Shown here: positions 1-7,060 of the stretch, one piece after another
Layout of the letters: every line of letters starts with the position of its first letter
How positions within the stretch are numbered: position 1 is the stretch's first letter
Source: JANOQP01 sp044227705
Lineage (GTDB): Bacteria > Bacteroidota > Bacteroidia > Chitinophagales > Saprospiraceae
NCBI GenBank assembly: GCA_044227705.1
Contig: JBGAWE010000092.1
Location: 1 to 16,352 of the forward strand
Direction of reading: 5' to 3'
Length of the DNA: 16,352 nt
Program-made: the position numbers and the translations under genes
The notes under the pieces: model-generated
Database searches by the model: none
Seen by the model: only the letters and a program-made list of their open reading frames with translations
What the model was told of the DNA's origin: nothing

Positions 1-1
1 G

Positions 2-217
2 ACCGCTGTCTCGTTCAATTTGCCGGAGGCTTCGACGGCCGTTTTGACCGTTTCGGATGTTCAAGGGCGGGTCTTGAAGACCGTCGGCGGGCAGTTCGGC
101 AAGGGTTTCAAAGCGGTTTCCATCGACCGGGCCTCGCTTCCGGCCTCGGGGGTTGTGTTCTACCAGCTCTCGGCTGGCGGGAAGACAGCCACCGGCAAGA
201 TGGTTTTGGCTGACTGA
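2..217 (+). CDS. C-terminal end of a T9SS-secreted protein (type A sorting domain), 5' truncated
   Basis: The frame is open from base 2 to the TGA at 215-217, so about 71 C-terminal residues are visible and the start lies left of the window. The piece reads as a beta-rich type A T9SS sorting domain: an amphipathic strand (AVLTVSDVQGRVLKTV), a strand with an aromatic near a turn (GVVFYQLSAGGKTATGKMVL), and a charged end, LAD. In this family the domain takes the protein across the outer membrane through the type IX system and is then cleaved. Nothing of the passenger domain is visible, so its function is unknown. A TTG at 20 is an in-frame codon, not a credible start. It lies upstream of, and is separated by a hairpin from, another T9SS cargo gene. 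Confidence 0.8.
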   Translation, partial: TAVSFNLPEASTAVLTVSDVQGRVLKTVGGQFGKGFKAVSIDRASLPASGVVFYQLSAGGKTATGKMVLAD

Positions 218-223
218 TACCTG

Positions 224-266
224 GGTTCAACGTCGGAAGGGTTTGAAATCCTTCCGACGTTGAACC
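224..266. terminator. Perfect 17-bp intergenic hairpin
   Basis: Left arm 224-240 (GGTTCAACGTCGGAAGG) is perfectly complementary to 250-266, with a 9-nt loop 241-249. It begins 7 bp after the stop codon of the T9SS cargo gene. It has no immediate T-tract (the next T-rich run is near 284-292), so it is not a textbook rho-independent terminator. It could stop transcription, protect the 3' end of the mRNA, or be an intergenic repeat element. The fold itself is certain; the role is inferred. Confidence 0.65.
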
Positions 267-374
267 GCCCCATCTGGCACGATTTTCTTTAATCCAGTTT
301 AATCGATTACACGTCTCCGGCGCGGCGGTTTTCCAAAGACCGAGCCTGTCTGGCGGCGACAATTCCCATGTCCC

Positions 375-1181
375 ATGAATCGGCTGTTTCTCGCAGCATG
401 GTTCGGCCTGTTTGGCCAACTTGCACACATCTCCGCTCAATCGACTCCGCTTGTCATTCAGGCGCCGGTGCTGAACAACCTTCAGCCCGGGCAGGTAGTC
501 GACGTGCCCATCACGGTCAAGAATTTCACGAAGATCAAGGGGCTGCAGTTCCCGGTTCAGTGGGACCCGGCGGTCTTGAAGTATCAAAACGTCAACAGCT
601 TCAACCTGCCCGGCGTGACCATCGACAACTTCGGCCTGATGGACACCCTCGCCGGCGTAATCCGATTCAACTGGTACACGGCCCCGGCCGCCGGGCTGAC
701 CAAATCGGACGGCGTCCACCTGTTCAAAATCAAGATGAAGGTGGTCGGCGCGGTCAACTCCTCGACCCAAATCTCCTTCCCGACCAACATCCTGACGTTT
801 CCCGTTGAGGTCATCCAGTGGAACCCGGTGGACAGCATGGACTATGAAATTCCGTCGACGCTCGTGCCGGGCACGGCTGCGGTCGGTTTCACGGTCGGCG
901 TGTCGGAGGGCAGTTTTTCCAACAATCCGACGGCGATAGAGGTCTTCCCAAACCCGTTTATTTCCTCTATAAAGATTTCCCCGAAAGAACCCTTTGGCAT
1001 ACGAAACTGCCGAGTCTCCGTCCGCGACCTCGCCGGGCGACTCCTTTTTGACAAACTCGAAACCGAGCTTCCGCCTGCTGGCATGGAAATTGACTTGCGG
1101 GGGGTAGCCGACGGCACCTATTTTTTAATCATCAATTCTGACCACGAAACCTCCGCCAGAAAGCTGGTGAAGGCGGACTGA
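375..1181 (+). CDS. Secreted cohesin-domain protein with T9SS type A sorting domain
   Basis: 268 residues. The ATG at 375 is chosen because it gives a clean Sec signal peptide (MNRLFLAAWFGLFGQ..., cleavage likely after about residue 22, ISAQ|STP). Residues about 28-165 resemble a cohesin-type beta sandwich: a VDVPITVKNFTKIKGLQFPV stretch followed by WDPAVLKY, as in many bacterial cohesin-like modules. A C-terminal T9SS sorting domain starts at IEVFPNPF (188-195), with DLAGRLLF and DGTYFLII strands and the end KLVKAD. The protein is predicted to be exported and anchored or released at the surface; a binding partner (a dockerin or other ligand) is not visible here. It lies 36 bp before the next cargo gene on the same strand and shares the cohesin type with it, so co-transcription and related ancestry are likely. 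The frame is intact throughout. Confidence 0.85.
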   Translation: MNRLFLAAWFGLFGQLAHISAQSTPLVIQAPVLNNLQPGQVVDVPITVKNFTKIKGLQFPVQWDPAVLKYQNVNSFNLPGVTIDNFGLMDTLAGVIRFNWYTAPAAGLTKSDGVHLFKIKMKVVGAVNSSTQISFPTNILTFPVEVIQWNPVDSMDYEIPSTLVPGTAAVGFTVGVSEGSFSNNPTAIEVFPNPFISSIKISPKEPFGIRNCRVSVRDLAGRLLFDKLETELPPAGMEIDLRGVADGTYFLIINSDHETSARKLVKAD

Positions 1182-1217
1182 ACCACAACTTATTCATTCA
1201 TCCCAACCGAGTTAAAG

Positions 1218-1571
1218 ATGGCGAAACCGATTACACGTCTCCTTTTGGGGGCAATGCTGCTTTTTGCGGCCGTCGTGAACGGGCAAAAGCCCACGTTCAC
1301 CCTCACGCCACAGACGTTCACGAAGAACGTGGGCGACACCGTCAAGGTGGCCGTCAAGGTCTCCGATTTCCAGAGCATTTTCTCGATGCAGTACGGCATC
1401 CATTGGCGCAACACTGTGCTGCAACTTCGACTCCACTTTGGTTTCAAATCCCGCCGCGTTGATGAACGCCAACCTCGACGCATCGGCTGTCGTCTCGACG
1501 AACGTGGGCAGCTACGGCTTCGTCAACACGGCGTGGCTCGACAACACCTTCGACGGACAGAACCTGCCTAA
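1218..1571 (+). CDS. Open-frame piece 1 of the giant adhesin: signal peptide and first half of cohesin domain 1
   Basis: The true reading is only 1218-1424: signal peptide, then FTLTPQTFTKNVGDTVKVAV and FSMQYGIHWRNTVLQ, the first strands of a cohesin-like fold. One extra base at about 1425 ends the sensible frame. The remaining residues to 1571 are arginine-rich and out of frame. The ATG lies 36 bp after the upstream cohesin gene with only a weak purine stretch (TTAAAG) before it, normal for Bacteroidota, which rarely use strong Shine-Dalgarno sites. Confidence 0.6.
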   Translation: MAKPITRLLLGAMLLFAAVVNGQKPTFTLTPQTFTKNVGDTVKVAVKVSDFQSIFSMQYGIHWRNTVLQLRLHFGFKSRRVDERQPRRIGCRLDERGQLRLRQHGVARQHLRRTEPA

Positions 1572-2103
1572 CGGCACAACGCTCTACACCCTCTATTTCA
1601 AGGTGTTGACAGCCTCGTCCGACACCATCGCCTTCGGCAAGACGTCGAACAACCTCAACATCGAGATTGGCTCGGCAGTCACCGGGGGCAACGTCGGCAT
1701 GACGCAGAACAACTCCATCAAGGTCGGCGTGACGCCGCCTCCGGCCGGTTGGGCGCTGCTCACCGACCCGGCCACCGGGCAGAACGGCGACGTCATCACG
1801 GTGCCTGTCAAGGTGCAGCAGTTCACCAAGATCACCCTGATGCAGTACTACTGCTTTTGGGACAAGACCAAACTGGAGTTTCAGGTGCAGGACATCAATC
1901 TGCAGGACATGAGTTCGGGCAACTTCATCCCCAGCCCAATCACCACCCCAGCCAACATCACACAAGCGGCGAACGCCGGGCGGCTCGGCACGAGCTGGTT
2001 CGACATGTCGCCCAACCTCACGGGCGTTACAGTGCCCGACAACACCGCCATCTACAAGCTGAAGTTCAAGCTCATCGGCGCGGCTGGGACTTCGAGCCGA
2101 TAA
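1438..2103 (+). CDS. Open-frame piece 2: rest of cohesin 1 and most of cohesin 2
   Basis: The frame continues piece 1 from about 1426 (FDSTLVSNPAALMNANLD). It carries the second half of cohesin 1 and then cohesin 2 (GDVITVPVKVQQFTKITLMQ, YYCFWDKTKLEFQV, VPDNTAIYKLKFKL). The TAA at 2101-2103 is reached only because one C seems to be missing in AGCCGATAA; with an extra C the reading runs on as PITFAAELPP. A second compensating change near 2150 restores the frame. The GTG or ATG codons near its left end are internal codons, not starts. Confidence 0.6.
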   Translation: MVSNPAALMNANLDASAVVSTNVGSYGFVNTAWLDNTFDGQNLPNGTTLYTLYFKVLTASSDTIAFGKTSNNLNIEIGSAVTGGNVGMTQNNSIKVGVTPPPAGWALLTDPATGQNGDVITVPVKVQQFTKITLMQYYCFWDKTKLEFQVQDINLQDMSSGNFIPSPITTPANITQAANAGRLGTSWFDMSPNLTGVTVPDNTAIYKLKFKLIGAAGTSSR

Positions 2104-2166
2104 CCTTCGCCGCCGAACTTCCCCCGCTGAGGTGCAACAACCCGACGCCCGCTCACTTTTCAGGCG

Positions 2167-3135
2167 GTGCCCTGCACGGTGACCATCACCGCGCCGCCGC
2201 AGCCGACGGACACGGTGACTTTCAACCTCTCGACGCTAACGCTCCAGCCCGGTCAGACCGGCCTTGTCGACTGCACGGTTAAGAACTTCAAGTCCATTGT
2301 CTCCGCGCAGTTCTACATCAAGTTCGACAAGAACCAGCTCACCTCGGACAACGTTCCGACGGTCTTCACCACCCCAGCCGACCTGCCGACAACCTCCGCC
2401 TTCGGGACGGTGGCCAACGCCAACAGTACGGGCGTCATCGACTTTGGCTACATTACTGCGGGCAACCCGACCGTCGGGGCCACGGTCCCGGACAACACAA
2501 AGATTTTCAGCCTCTCTTTCACGGCAAAGGCCAATTCGACGCCACCCATCATCGTCCCGATAACGATGGGCGCGAACGGGGGCAACCCGGTCGAGGTGTC
2601 CATCGCAAATGGGGTTTCGGGGCTGTTGGTCACGCCGAAGCTGAACAGCGGCTCGGTGACGATTGAGAATGTGCCCGTCAACCCGTGCAACGCCGCTTTC
2701 CATCACGATCGACGCGACGGAGAATGTCAAGTGCAACGGCCAGTCGAACGGCTCGATTTCCATCACAGGCTCGGGCGGAACGGGCGGCACTTGGACTTAC
2801 CAGTGGGCCGGGCCGAACGGCACAATTTCTCCTCCAACGGCATTGCCGACATCACGAACCTGAAAGCGGGGACGCGCAACCTCACGGCCACCTACGGCAC
2901 GCCAGCGACGTCCTGTCCGGCCGTCACGAAACAGGTGACCATCACCGAACCGGCAGCCATCACCATCCCGACGCAGAACGTCACGAACGTCAAGTGCTTC
3001 GGCGGCATGGACGGCTCCATTAACATCACCCCTGCGGGCGGAACAGCCTTGACCTTCAAATGGAGCGGCCATCGCCCTTCCCGGGGGCGACGACGCAGAA
3101 CATCTGCGGCCTCAAAGCTGGGACCTACCAAGTGA
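2167..3135 (+). CDS. Open-frame piece 3: cohesin 3 and the first two SprB repeats
   Basis: From 2152 the frame reads LTFQAVPCTVTI and then cohesin 3 (LQPGQTGLVDCTVKNFKSIV, AQFYIKFDKNQL, VPDNTKIFSLSF). Between about 2688 and 2830 the sensible reading lies one frame over (SITIDATENVKCNGQSNGSI, then WTYQWAGPNGTIS), so a +1 and a -1 change bracket the first SprB repeat. The frame is then good again for ADITNLKAGTRNLTATYGTP and the second repeat (NVTNVKCFGGMDGSINI) until about 3070. From there to 3135 it is out of frame. Confidence 0.6.
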   Translation: MPCTVTITAPPQPTDTVTFNLSTLTLQPGQTGLVDCTVKNFKSIVSAQFYIKFDKNQLTSDNVPTVFTTPADLPTTSAFGTVANANSTGVIDFGYITAGNPTVGATVPDNTKIFSLSFTAKANSTPPIIVPITMGANGGNPVEVSIANGVSGLLVTPKLNSGSVTIENVPVNPCNAAFHHDRRDGECQVQRPVERLDFHHRLGRNGRHLDLPVGRAERHNFSSNGIADITNLKAGTRNLTATYGTPATSCPAVTKQVTITEPAAITIPTQNVTNVKCFGGMDGSINITPAGGTALTFKWSGHRPSRGRRRRTSAASKLGPTK

Positions 3136-3220
3136 CGATTACCGACGCGAACGGCTGCTCTACGAACACGCCAATCACCGTCTCGCAACCGACCGCGATG
3201 TCGCAAAACCCTCGGCCATC

Positions 3221-4648
3221 GTGGTGACGAACGTGAAGTGCTTCGGCGGCTCCGACGGCACCATCCTGTTGAACAACGCCGTCAGCGGCGGCACGCAGCC
3301 CTACACCTACTCGTGGAGCGGCCCGAACGGCTACACCGCACAGACGAAGGACATCGGCGGACTCAAGACCGGCCAGTACACCGTGACCGTGACAGACGCG
3401 AACGGCTGCACGCCGCTCATCATCGGGCCGATGTTCGTCGCGCAACCGGCGACCGACATGGCCGTGACCATTTCTTCAACGAAAGACGTGTCGTGCTTCG
3501 GCGGCTCCGACGGGGAAATCTGCGTCAGCGTCACCGGCGGCACCTCGCCGTACACCTATGCATGGCCGGGACAGGGCGCCAACCAGACGGCCTCCTGTCT
3601 GAAAGACCGCGTGGCGGGCAACTATTTCGTTGTCGTGACCGACGCGAGCGGCTGTTCGAAATCGCAGAACGCGACCATCAACGGCCCGATCTCCGGCATC
3701 GGCCAGACAGGGCTGAACGTCTCGCAGGTCTCCTGCAACGGCGGAAAGGACGGCTCCATCTGCATAAACATCGCGGGCGGCTCGCCCCCCTACACCTACA
3801 ACTGGGGCGGCGGCCAGACGACCTCCAACTGCAACAACAACATCGGCGCAGGCTCATACTCGGTCACGGTGACGGACTCCAAAGGCTGCACCTATGCCGC
3901 CACCGGCATCCAAGTGACGGAGCCGCAGGCCATCTCGCTGACGACCGCCGTGACCATCCCAACGGGCTGCATCGACCTGACCGTGAGCGGCGGCACCGGT
4001 CCTTTCACCTACCTCTGGTCGCCCAGCGGCTCGGGAGTCCAGGACCCGTGCGGACTCCCGGCGGGCATCCACACCGTGACCGTGACCGACGCGAAGGGCT
4101 GCACGAAAACGACCTCGGCTCAATTGGGCAGCAGCATGACCATGAACCTCGCGCCGGGCAAGATGGCCTGTTTCGGGGAAATCAACGGCTCGTGCACGTC
4201 ACCGTCAACGGCGGCCAACGCCTACACCATCAACTGGACGAACGGGGCGAACACCGGCTCCGTCACCAGCTCGACCTCGCCCTATGAGATCGGCGGCCTC
4301 GCGGGCGGCTCGGCCACTTTCGTCACCGTGACAGACGCACAGGGCGGCTCGGCGACGGGTCAGGTTTTCGTCAACCAAAACCCAGCCCTCTCGGCGAACA
4401 CAACGGTGACGAACTCGCTCTACCCGAACTTCAACAGCGGCTCCACGCTCATCGAAATGAGCAGCGGCACGCCGCCGTACACCTTCAAATGGACGAAAAA
4501 CGGGCAGCCCATCACCTCGAACATCACCTGGGCCGACTTTCGGAAAGTCTTGGGCAGGATGAAGGACACTTCTGTGTCGTCGTCACCGACGCCAACGGTT
4601 GCTCGAAGGAGTTCTGCAAGGACATCAAAAAGGTCTACCAGCCGATGA
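3221..4648 (+). CDS. Open-frame piece 4: about five and a half SprB-type repeats, the longest uninterrupted stretch
   Basis: Repeats follow at about 80-residue spacing, each starting with a Cys/Gly-rich turn (VKCFGGSDG, VSCFGGSDGE, VSCNGGKDGS, MACFGEINGS), then a GG..PYTYxW strand and a GxYxVTVTDAxGC strand. Paired cysteines recur, which suits an exported protein. One repeat (about 3930-4130) lacks the first Cys-Gly turn but keeps GPFTYLW and TVTVTDAKGC. The frame is correct to about 4535 and then shifts; the serine- and arginine-rich tail to 4648 is not real protein. Confidence 0.65.
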   Translation: MVTNVKCFGGSDGTILLNNAVSGGTQPYTYSWSGPNGYTAQTKDIGGLKTGQYTVTVTDANGCTPLIIGPMFVAQPATDMAVTISSTKDVSCFGGSDGEICVSVTGGTSPYTYAWPGQGANQTASCLKDRVAGNYFVVVTDASGCSKSQNATINGPISGIGQTGLNVSQVSCNGGKDGSICINIAGGSPPYTYNWGGGQTTSNCNNNIGAGSYSVTVTDSKGCTYAATGIQVTEPQAISLTTAVTIPTGCIDLTVSGGTGPFTYLWSPSGSGVQDPCGLPAGIHTVTVTDAKGCTKTTSAQLGSSMTMNLAPGKMACFGEINGSCTSPSTAANAYTINWTNGANTGSVTSSTSPYEIGGLAGGSATFVTVTDAQGGSATGQVFVNQNPALSANTTVTNSLYPNFNSGSTLIEMSSGTPPYTFKWTKNGQPITSNITWADFRKVLGRMKDTSVSSSPTPTVARRSSARTSKRSTSR

Positions 4649-4932
4649 CCGTCGTGGCCAACCCGAGCTTCCCGCCCTGCGCGACCTCGAACAGCGGCTC
4701 CATCACCCTGACCATCACGGGCGGCGACGGCAACTACTCCGTCGTCTGGACGCTGGCCAACGGTTCGACCACGACAAACAAGGACTTGACCAACCTTTTG
4801 GAAGGGACTTACAGCTATGTCGTCAAGGACGGCTCGGGCCAGATTGTCTCGGACAACAAGGTGCTGGCCGCCCAATCGCACCTCTCCGCCTCCGCCCTTG
4901 TCAACCCGTTTGCGGCATCTACTCGACGGTAA
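4489..4932 (+). CDS. Open-frame piece 5: end of repeat 8, repeat 9 and start of repeat 10
   Basis: The sensible reading begins near 4535 (LSESLGQDEGHFCVVVTDAN) and continues through SGSITLTITGGDGNYSVVW and EGTYSYVVKDGSG to SASALVNP at about 4905. There a base appears to be missing: the next frame gives VCGIYST, and another change near 4927 gives DGNKVDCDGAATVTTTGQFG. The stop at 4930-4932 is therefore an effect of the shift rather than a genuine end. Confidence 0.55.
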   Translation: MDEKRAAHHLEHHLGRLSESLGQDEGHFCVVVTDANGCSKEFCKDIKKVYQPMTVVANPSFPPCATSNSGSITLTITGGDGNYSVVWTLANGSTTTNKDLTNLLEGTYSYVVKDGSGQIVSDNKVLAAQSHLSASALVNPFAASTRR

Positions 4933-5057
4933 TAAAGTCGATTGCGACGGAGCGGCGACGGTGACGACGACGGGCCAGTTCGGCAACGTGACCTACAATT
5001 GGTCGAACGGCGAATCTGACCCAGACAGCCAACGAGCTGTGCGCCGGGACCAACTGC

Positions 5058-5945
5058 GTGACCGTCGCCGACGCGGCGGGCTGCAAGGACACCTTTTGCA
5101 TCAACATCACCGCGCCGGAGGTCATCGAGGTCGGCACGATTGTGCCCATCGCCAATACCTGCTTCGGCATCTGCAACGGCTCGGCACAAATCAACCCGAT
5201 CGGGGGCGTGCCGCCATACAAGTTCCAATGGACGAGCGGAGAAACCGGCCAGATCGCCACGAAGCTCTGCTCGGGCATCAATTACTACACCGTCACGGAC
5301 AACTTCGGCATCACCGCCGTCGACAGCTTCCTAATCGACGGGCCGGGGCCGCTGTCCATCGACTTTACGCTCACACCGCCAAGCGACTATGAAACCTGCG
5401 ACGGCGTTGTGGTCGCCTCCGTCATCAACGCCCAGCTCCCCATACCGTCCTATGCTTGGAACAAGCCGGGCGAGTTCGACGACACCGTCGATGTCGGCTG
5501 CGCAGGCGAAATACTCTACCTCTCGGTCAAGGACGCACGCGGCTGCGTCGTCGCCGACACTGTTCAGGTGCCCTTCCCGGAAGAACGGCTGCCTCGTCGG
5601 CAACAAGGTGATGACCCCCTGCCTGGGCCGACGGAAAGAACGACGTCCTTTTCATTGCCTGCGCCGAGGGCTACAACGGCACCCAACTGGAGGTCTACAA
5701 CCGCTGGGGCCAGCAGGTATACATCGGGAAGGACTACCAGAACGACTGGGACGGCACCTATCGCGGCGAAGCCGGCAAGTACCCGCCCGAAGGGACGTAC
5801 TTCTGGATTTTCAGTTTCGACCGCCCACCGGACGGGTGCAGCGCAAAGACTACGTCACCATCCTTCGCGGCGGCGAATAATCCACGGTTTCAAGCTCCGA
5901 GTTCCGGTTCCCATATGGGCCGGAACTCGGAGGCGCGGAACCTGA
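5058..5945 (+). CDS. Open-frame piece 6: last SprB-type repeats up to the CHU_C domain
   Basis: The frame is entered near 5020 (LTQTANELCAGTNC, preceded in another frame by NVTYNWSNGES) and holds to about 5578. It covers three repeat-like units, the last being divergent (ETCDGVVVASVINAQ, ARGCVVADTVQVPFP). Frame changes near 5580 and 5620 then lead into the CHU_C domain in a different frame, and a lost G near 5835 leads to the real stop TAA at 5878-5880. The open frame from 5580 to 5945 in this phase is not genuine protein. Confidence 0.55.
   Translation: MTVADAAGCKDTFCINITAPEVIEVGTIVPIANTCFGICNGSAQINPIGGVPPYKFQWTSGETGQIATKLCSGINYYTVTDNFGITAVDSFLIDGPGPLSIDFTLTPPSDYETCDGVVVASVINAQLPIPSYAWNKPGEFDDTVDVGCAGEILYLSVKDARGCVVADTVQVPFPEERLPRRQQGDDPLPGPTERTTSFSLPAPRATTAPNWRSTTAGASRYTSGRTTRTTGTAPIAAKPASTRPKGRTSGFSVSTAHRTGAAQRLRHHPSRRRIIHGFKLRVPVPIWAGTRRRGT
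5895..5932. terminator. 13-bp perfect intergenic hairpin with inner palindrome
   Basis: Left arm 5895-5907 (CTCCGAGTTCCGG) is perfectly complementary to 5920-5932, and the interior carries CCCATATGGG (5910-5919). Flanking GTTTCA (5887-5892) and TGAAAC (5943-5948) extend the stem imperfectly. It starts 14 bp after the stop of the giant adhesin. It has no clear T-tract, so terminator, attenuator between the adhesin and the PorP-like gene, or repeat element are all open. It overlaps the first in-frame ATG (5915) of the downstream gene, which argues against that ATG being the start. Confidence 0.6.
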
Positions 5946-6907
5946 AACTCGGCCCCATCCGATTTTACAATGAAAAAACTTCTCTCTTCCTCCTCGCCGC
6001 CATGCTGACGGCCGGATTCGGGAAACTCGTCGGCCAAGAACAGGCCACCTATCAGCAGTACACGCTCTTCCCCATCCTGACCAACCCGGCACTTGCCGGC
6101 TTCCACGAGAAGCACGAGGTCTTGATGAACGTCAGGGACCAGTGGCAGGGCTTCAACGGGGCGTCGAAAGGCTACACCCTGATGTACAACGGCCCTTTTG
6201 GTGACAATATCGGCCTCGGCGCCAGCCTCTTCAACGAGAACATCGGCTCGATGGTCCACCAGCGCGTTGCGCTCAACTTCGCCTTCCGCTACAAGCTCGG
6301 CCTGACAAAGGTCGGCATGGGGATGTCCACCGAATTCCACCGGGAGAACCTCTCGGAAAGTGTCACGAAGGGCATCTACGACGGCGGCGACCAGCTCGCC
6401 GAGCAGTACATCGACGGCGTGAAAACCTTCGACGCGTCGGCGGGCCTCCACCTGCTCTACAACGACGCGCTCTTCATCGACCTCGCATTGCCCAACATGA
6501 TTCGCGCCCGCCTCGACGCTGTGCCAGGCGTCGACGCCAACAAGCGCGACGGCTCGGCCTACATCTTCACGCTCGGCTACGCCAACAACGTGAAGAGCCT
6601 CAACTGCAAGCTCGTCCCAAGCATCTCCTTCCGGAAAATCTACAACGTCCCCTATCAGGTCGACCTCAACCTGCGCGGCGAGTTCATCGACCAGAAGCTG
6701 ATGGCGGGCGTGACGCTGCGCCCCTCGACGGGCGGCTCCTCGGCCTTCATGATTGGGACGAAAATCAAGTCGCTCCAGTTCCACTACAGCTATGACGTGA
6801 GCTTCCAGAAGTTCCAGAAGTACAACAACGGCAGCCACGAGCTGACGCTCATGTTCGACTTCGCCCGCCAACAGAAGAAATTCGACGCGGCCGAGCGGTT
6901 CAAATGA
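5915..6907 (+). CDS. PorP/SprF family type IX secretion outer-membrane protein
   Basis: The open frame has 330 residues from ATG 5915. The mature part begins QEQATYQQYTLFPILTNPAL, the classic PorP/SprF opening (YxxNxxxxNPAxAG type), followed by alternating beta-strand repeats such as NIGLGASLFNENIGSM, RYKLGLTKVGMGMSTEF and LHLLYNDALFIDLALPNM, ending SHELTLMFDF. It is expected to be an outer-membrane beta-barrel. In Flavobacterium, SprF is needed to secrete SprB, and type B (CHU_C) cargo genes commonly sit beside a PorP/SprF-like gene, as here. The likely real start is ATG 5970: adding one A to the run of six A after it gives MKKTSLFLLAAMLTAGF, a proper signal peptide. As written, 5970 reads into a stop within 13 codons, while 5915 lies inside a hairpin. 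Confidence 0.85.
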   Translation: MGRNSEARNLKLGPIRFYNEKTSLFLLAAMLTAGFGKLVGQEQATYQQYTLFPILTNPALAGFHEKHEVLMNVRDQWQGFNGASKGYTLMYNGPFGDNIGLGASLFNENIGSMVHQRVALNFAFRYKLGLTKVGMGMSTEFHRENLSESVTKGIYDGGDQLAEQYIDGVKTFDASAGLHLLYNDALFIDLALPNMIRARLDAVPGVDANKRDGSAYIFTLGYANNVKSLNCKLVPSISFRKIYNVPYQVDLNLRGEFIDQKLMAGVTLRPSTGGSSAFMIGTKIKSLQFHYSYDVSFQKFQKYNNGSHELTLMFDFARQQKKFDAAERFK

Positions 6908-6923
6908 TTTTGCAAAAAATCAT
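6904..6923 (+). other. Small A/T-rich hairpin overlapping the PorP-like stop codon
   Basis: ATGATTTT (6904-6911) pairs with AAAATCAT (6916-6923) over a 4-nt loop. It includes the TGA stop of the PorP-like gene. It is weak by base composition and is followed by no T-tract, so its role is unclear. The stronger terminator lies about 100 bp further on. Confidence 0.3.
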
Positions 6924-7024
6924 CTTGGCAACCAATCACACTTTAATCAACAAATTGAAAAGCACAGGATTTGGCGAAAGCCTATCTGCAAGATAGATGT
7001 CTTTAACAATTGGTTTTTGGGATG

Positions 7025-7060
7025 GCCTCTCCTTCGGATGCGATGGAGGGGCTTTTTTTT
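7025..7060 (+). terminator. Rho-independent terminator for the T9SS operon
   Basis: GCCTCTCC (7025-7032) pairs with GGAGGGGC (7045-7052), eight pairs including one G-U, with a 12-nt loop, followed directly by eight T (7053-7060). This is the standard form of an intrinsic terminator read on the + strand, 118 bp after the PorP-like gene. Its T-tract just touches the stop of the convergent minus-strand YdjM-like gene, so it separates the two converging units. Confidence 0.8.

Larger units (their letters stand above)
1218..5880 (+). pseudogene. Giant T9SS adhesin-like gene: 3 cohesin domains, about 12 SprB repeats, CHU_C domain; about 14 frameshifts
   Basis: Read through its frame changes this is one gene of about 1,550 residues. 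It starts at ATG 1218 with a signal peptide (MAKPITRLLLGAMLLFAAVV, cut near NGQ). Three cohesin-like domains follow (about 1290-1720, 1740-2190, 2215-2680). About twelve SprB/PKD-like repeats of 70-85 residues come next (about 2690-5575), typified by VKCFGGSDG, PYTYSWSG and GxYxVTVTDANGC. It ends in a gliding-motility-associated type B (CHU_C) domain with ADGKNDVLF, LEVYNRWGQQVY and YFWIFSF, stop 5878-5880. Such proteins are exported by T9SS to the cell surface and act in adhesion or gliding. Single-base frame changes are needed near 1425, 2095, 2150, 2688, 2830, 3070, 3200, 4535, 4905, 4927, 5020, 5580, 5620 and 5835. I see no in-frame nonsense codon within segments. Either the sequence is in error or the gene decayed very recently. 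It is followed by its likely PorP/SprF partner. Confidence 0.8.

Noticed and set aside
304..1242. 15-base exact match CGATTACACGTCTCC at 304-318 and 1228-1242
   Set aside because: The flanks do not match on either side, so a duplicated gene start or shared operator is not supported; chance or a short remnant remains possible.
1218..5880. Programmed ribosomal frameshifting in the adhesin gene
   Set aside because: About 14 changes of both signs at sites without a common slippery heptamer and downstream structure cannot reasonably be programmed.
5855..6871. Long open frame of 338 codons on the minus strand opposite the PorP-like gene
   Set aside because: It lies exactly antisense to a recognisable PorP/SprF-like gene, its translation is Val/Glu/Ala/Arg-rich without any motif, and long antisense frames are expected in GC-rich DNA.
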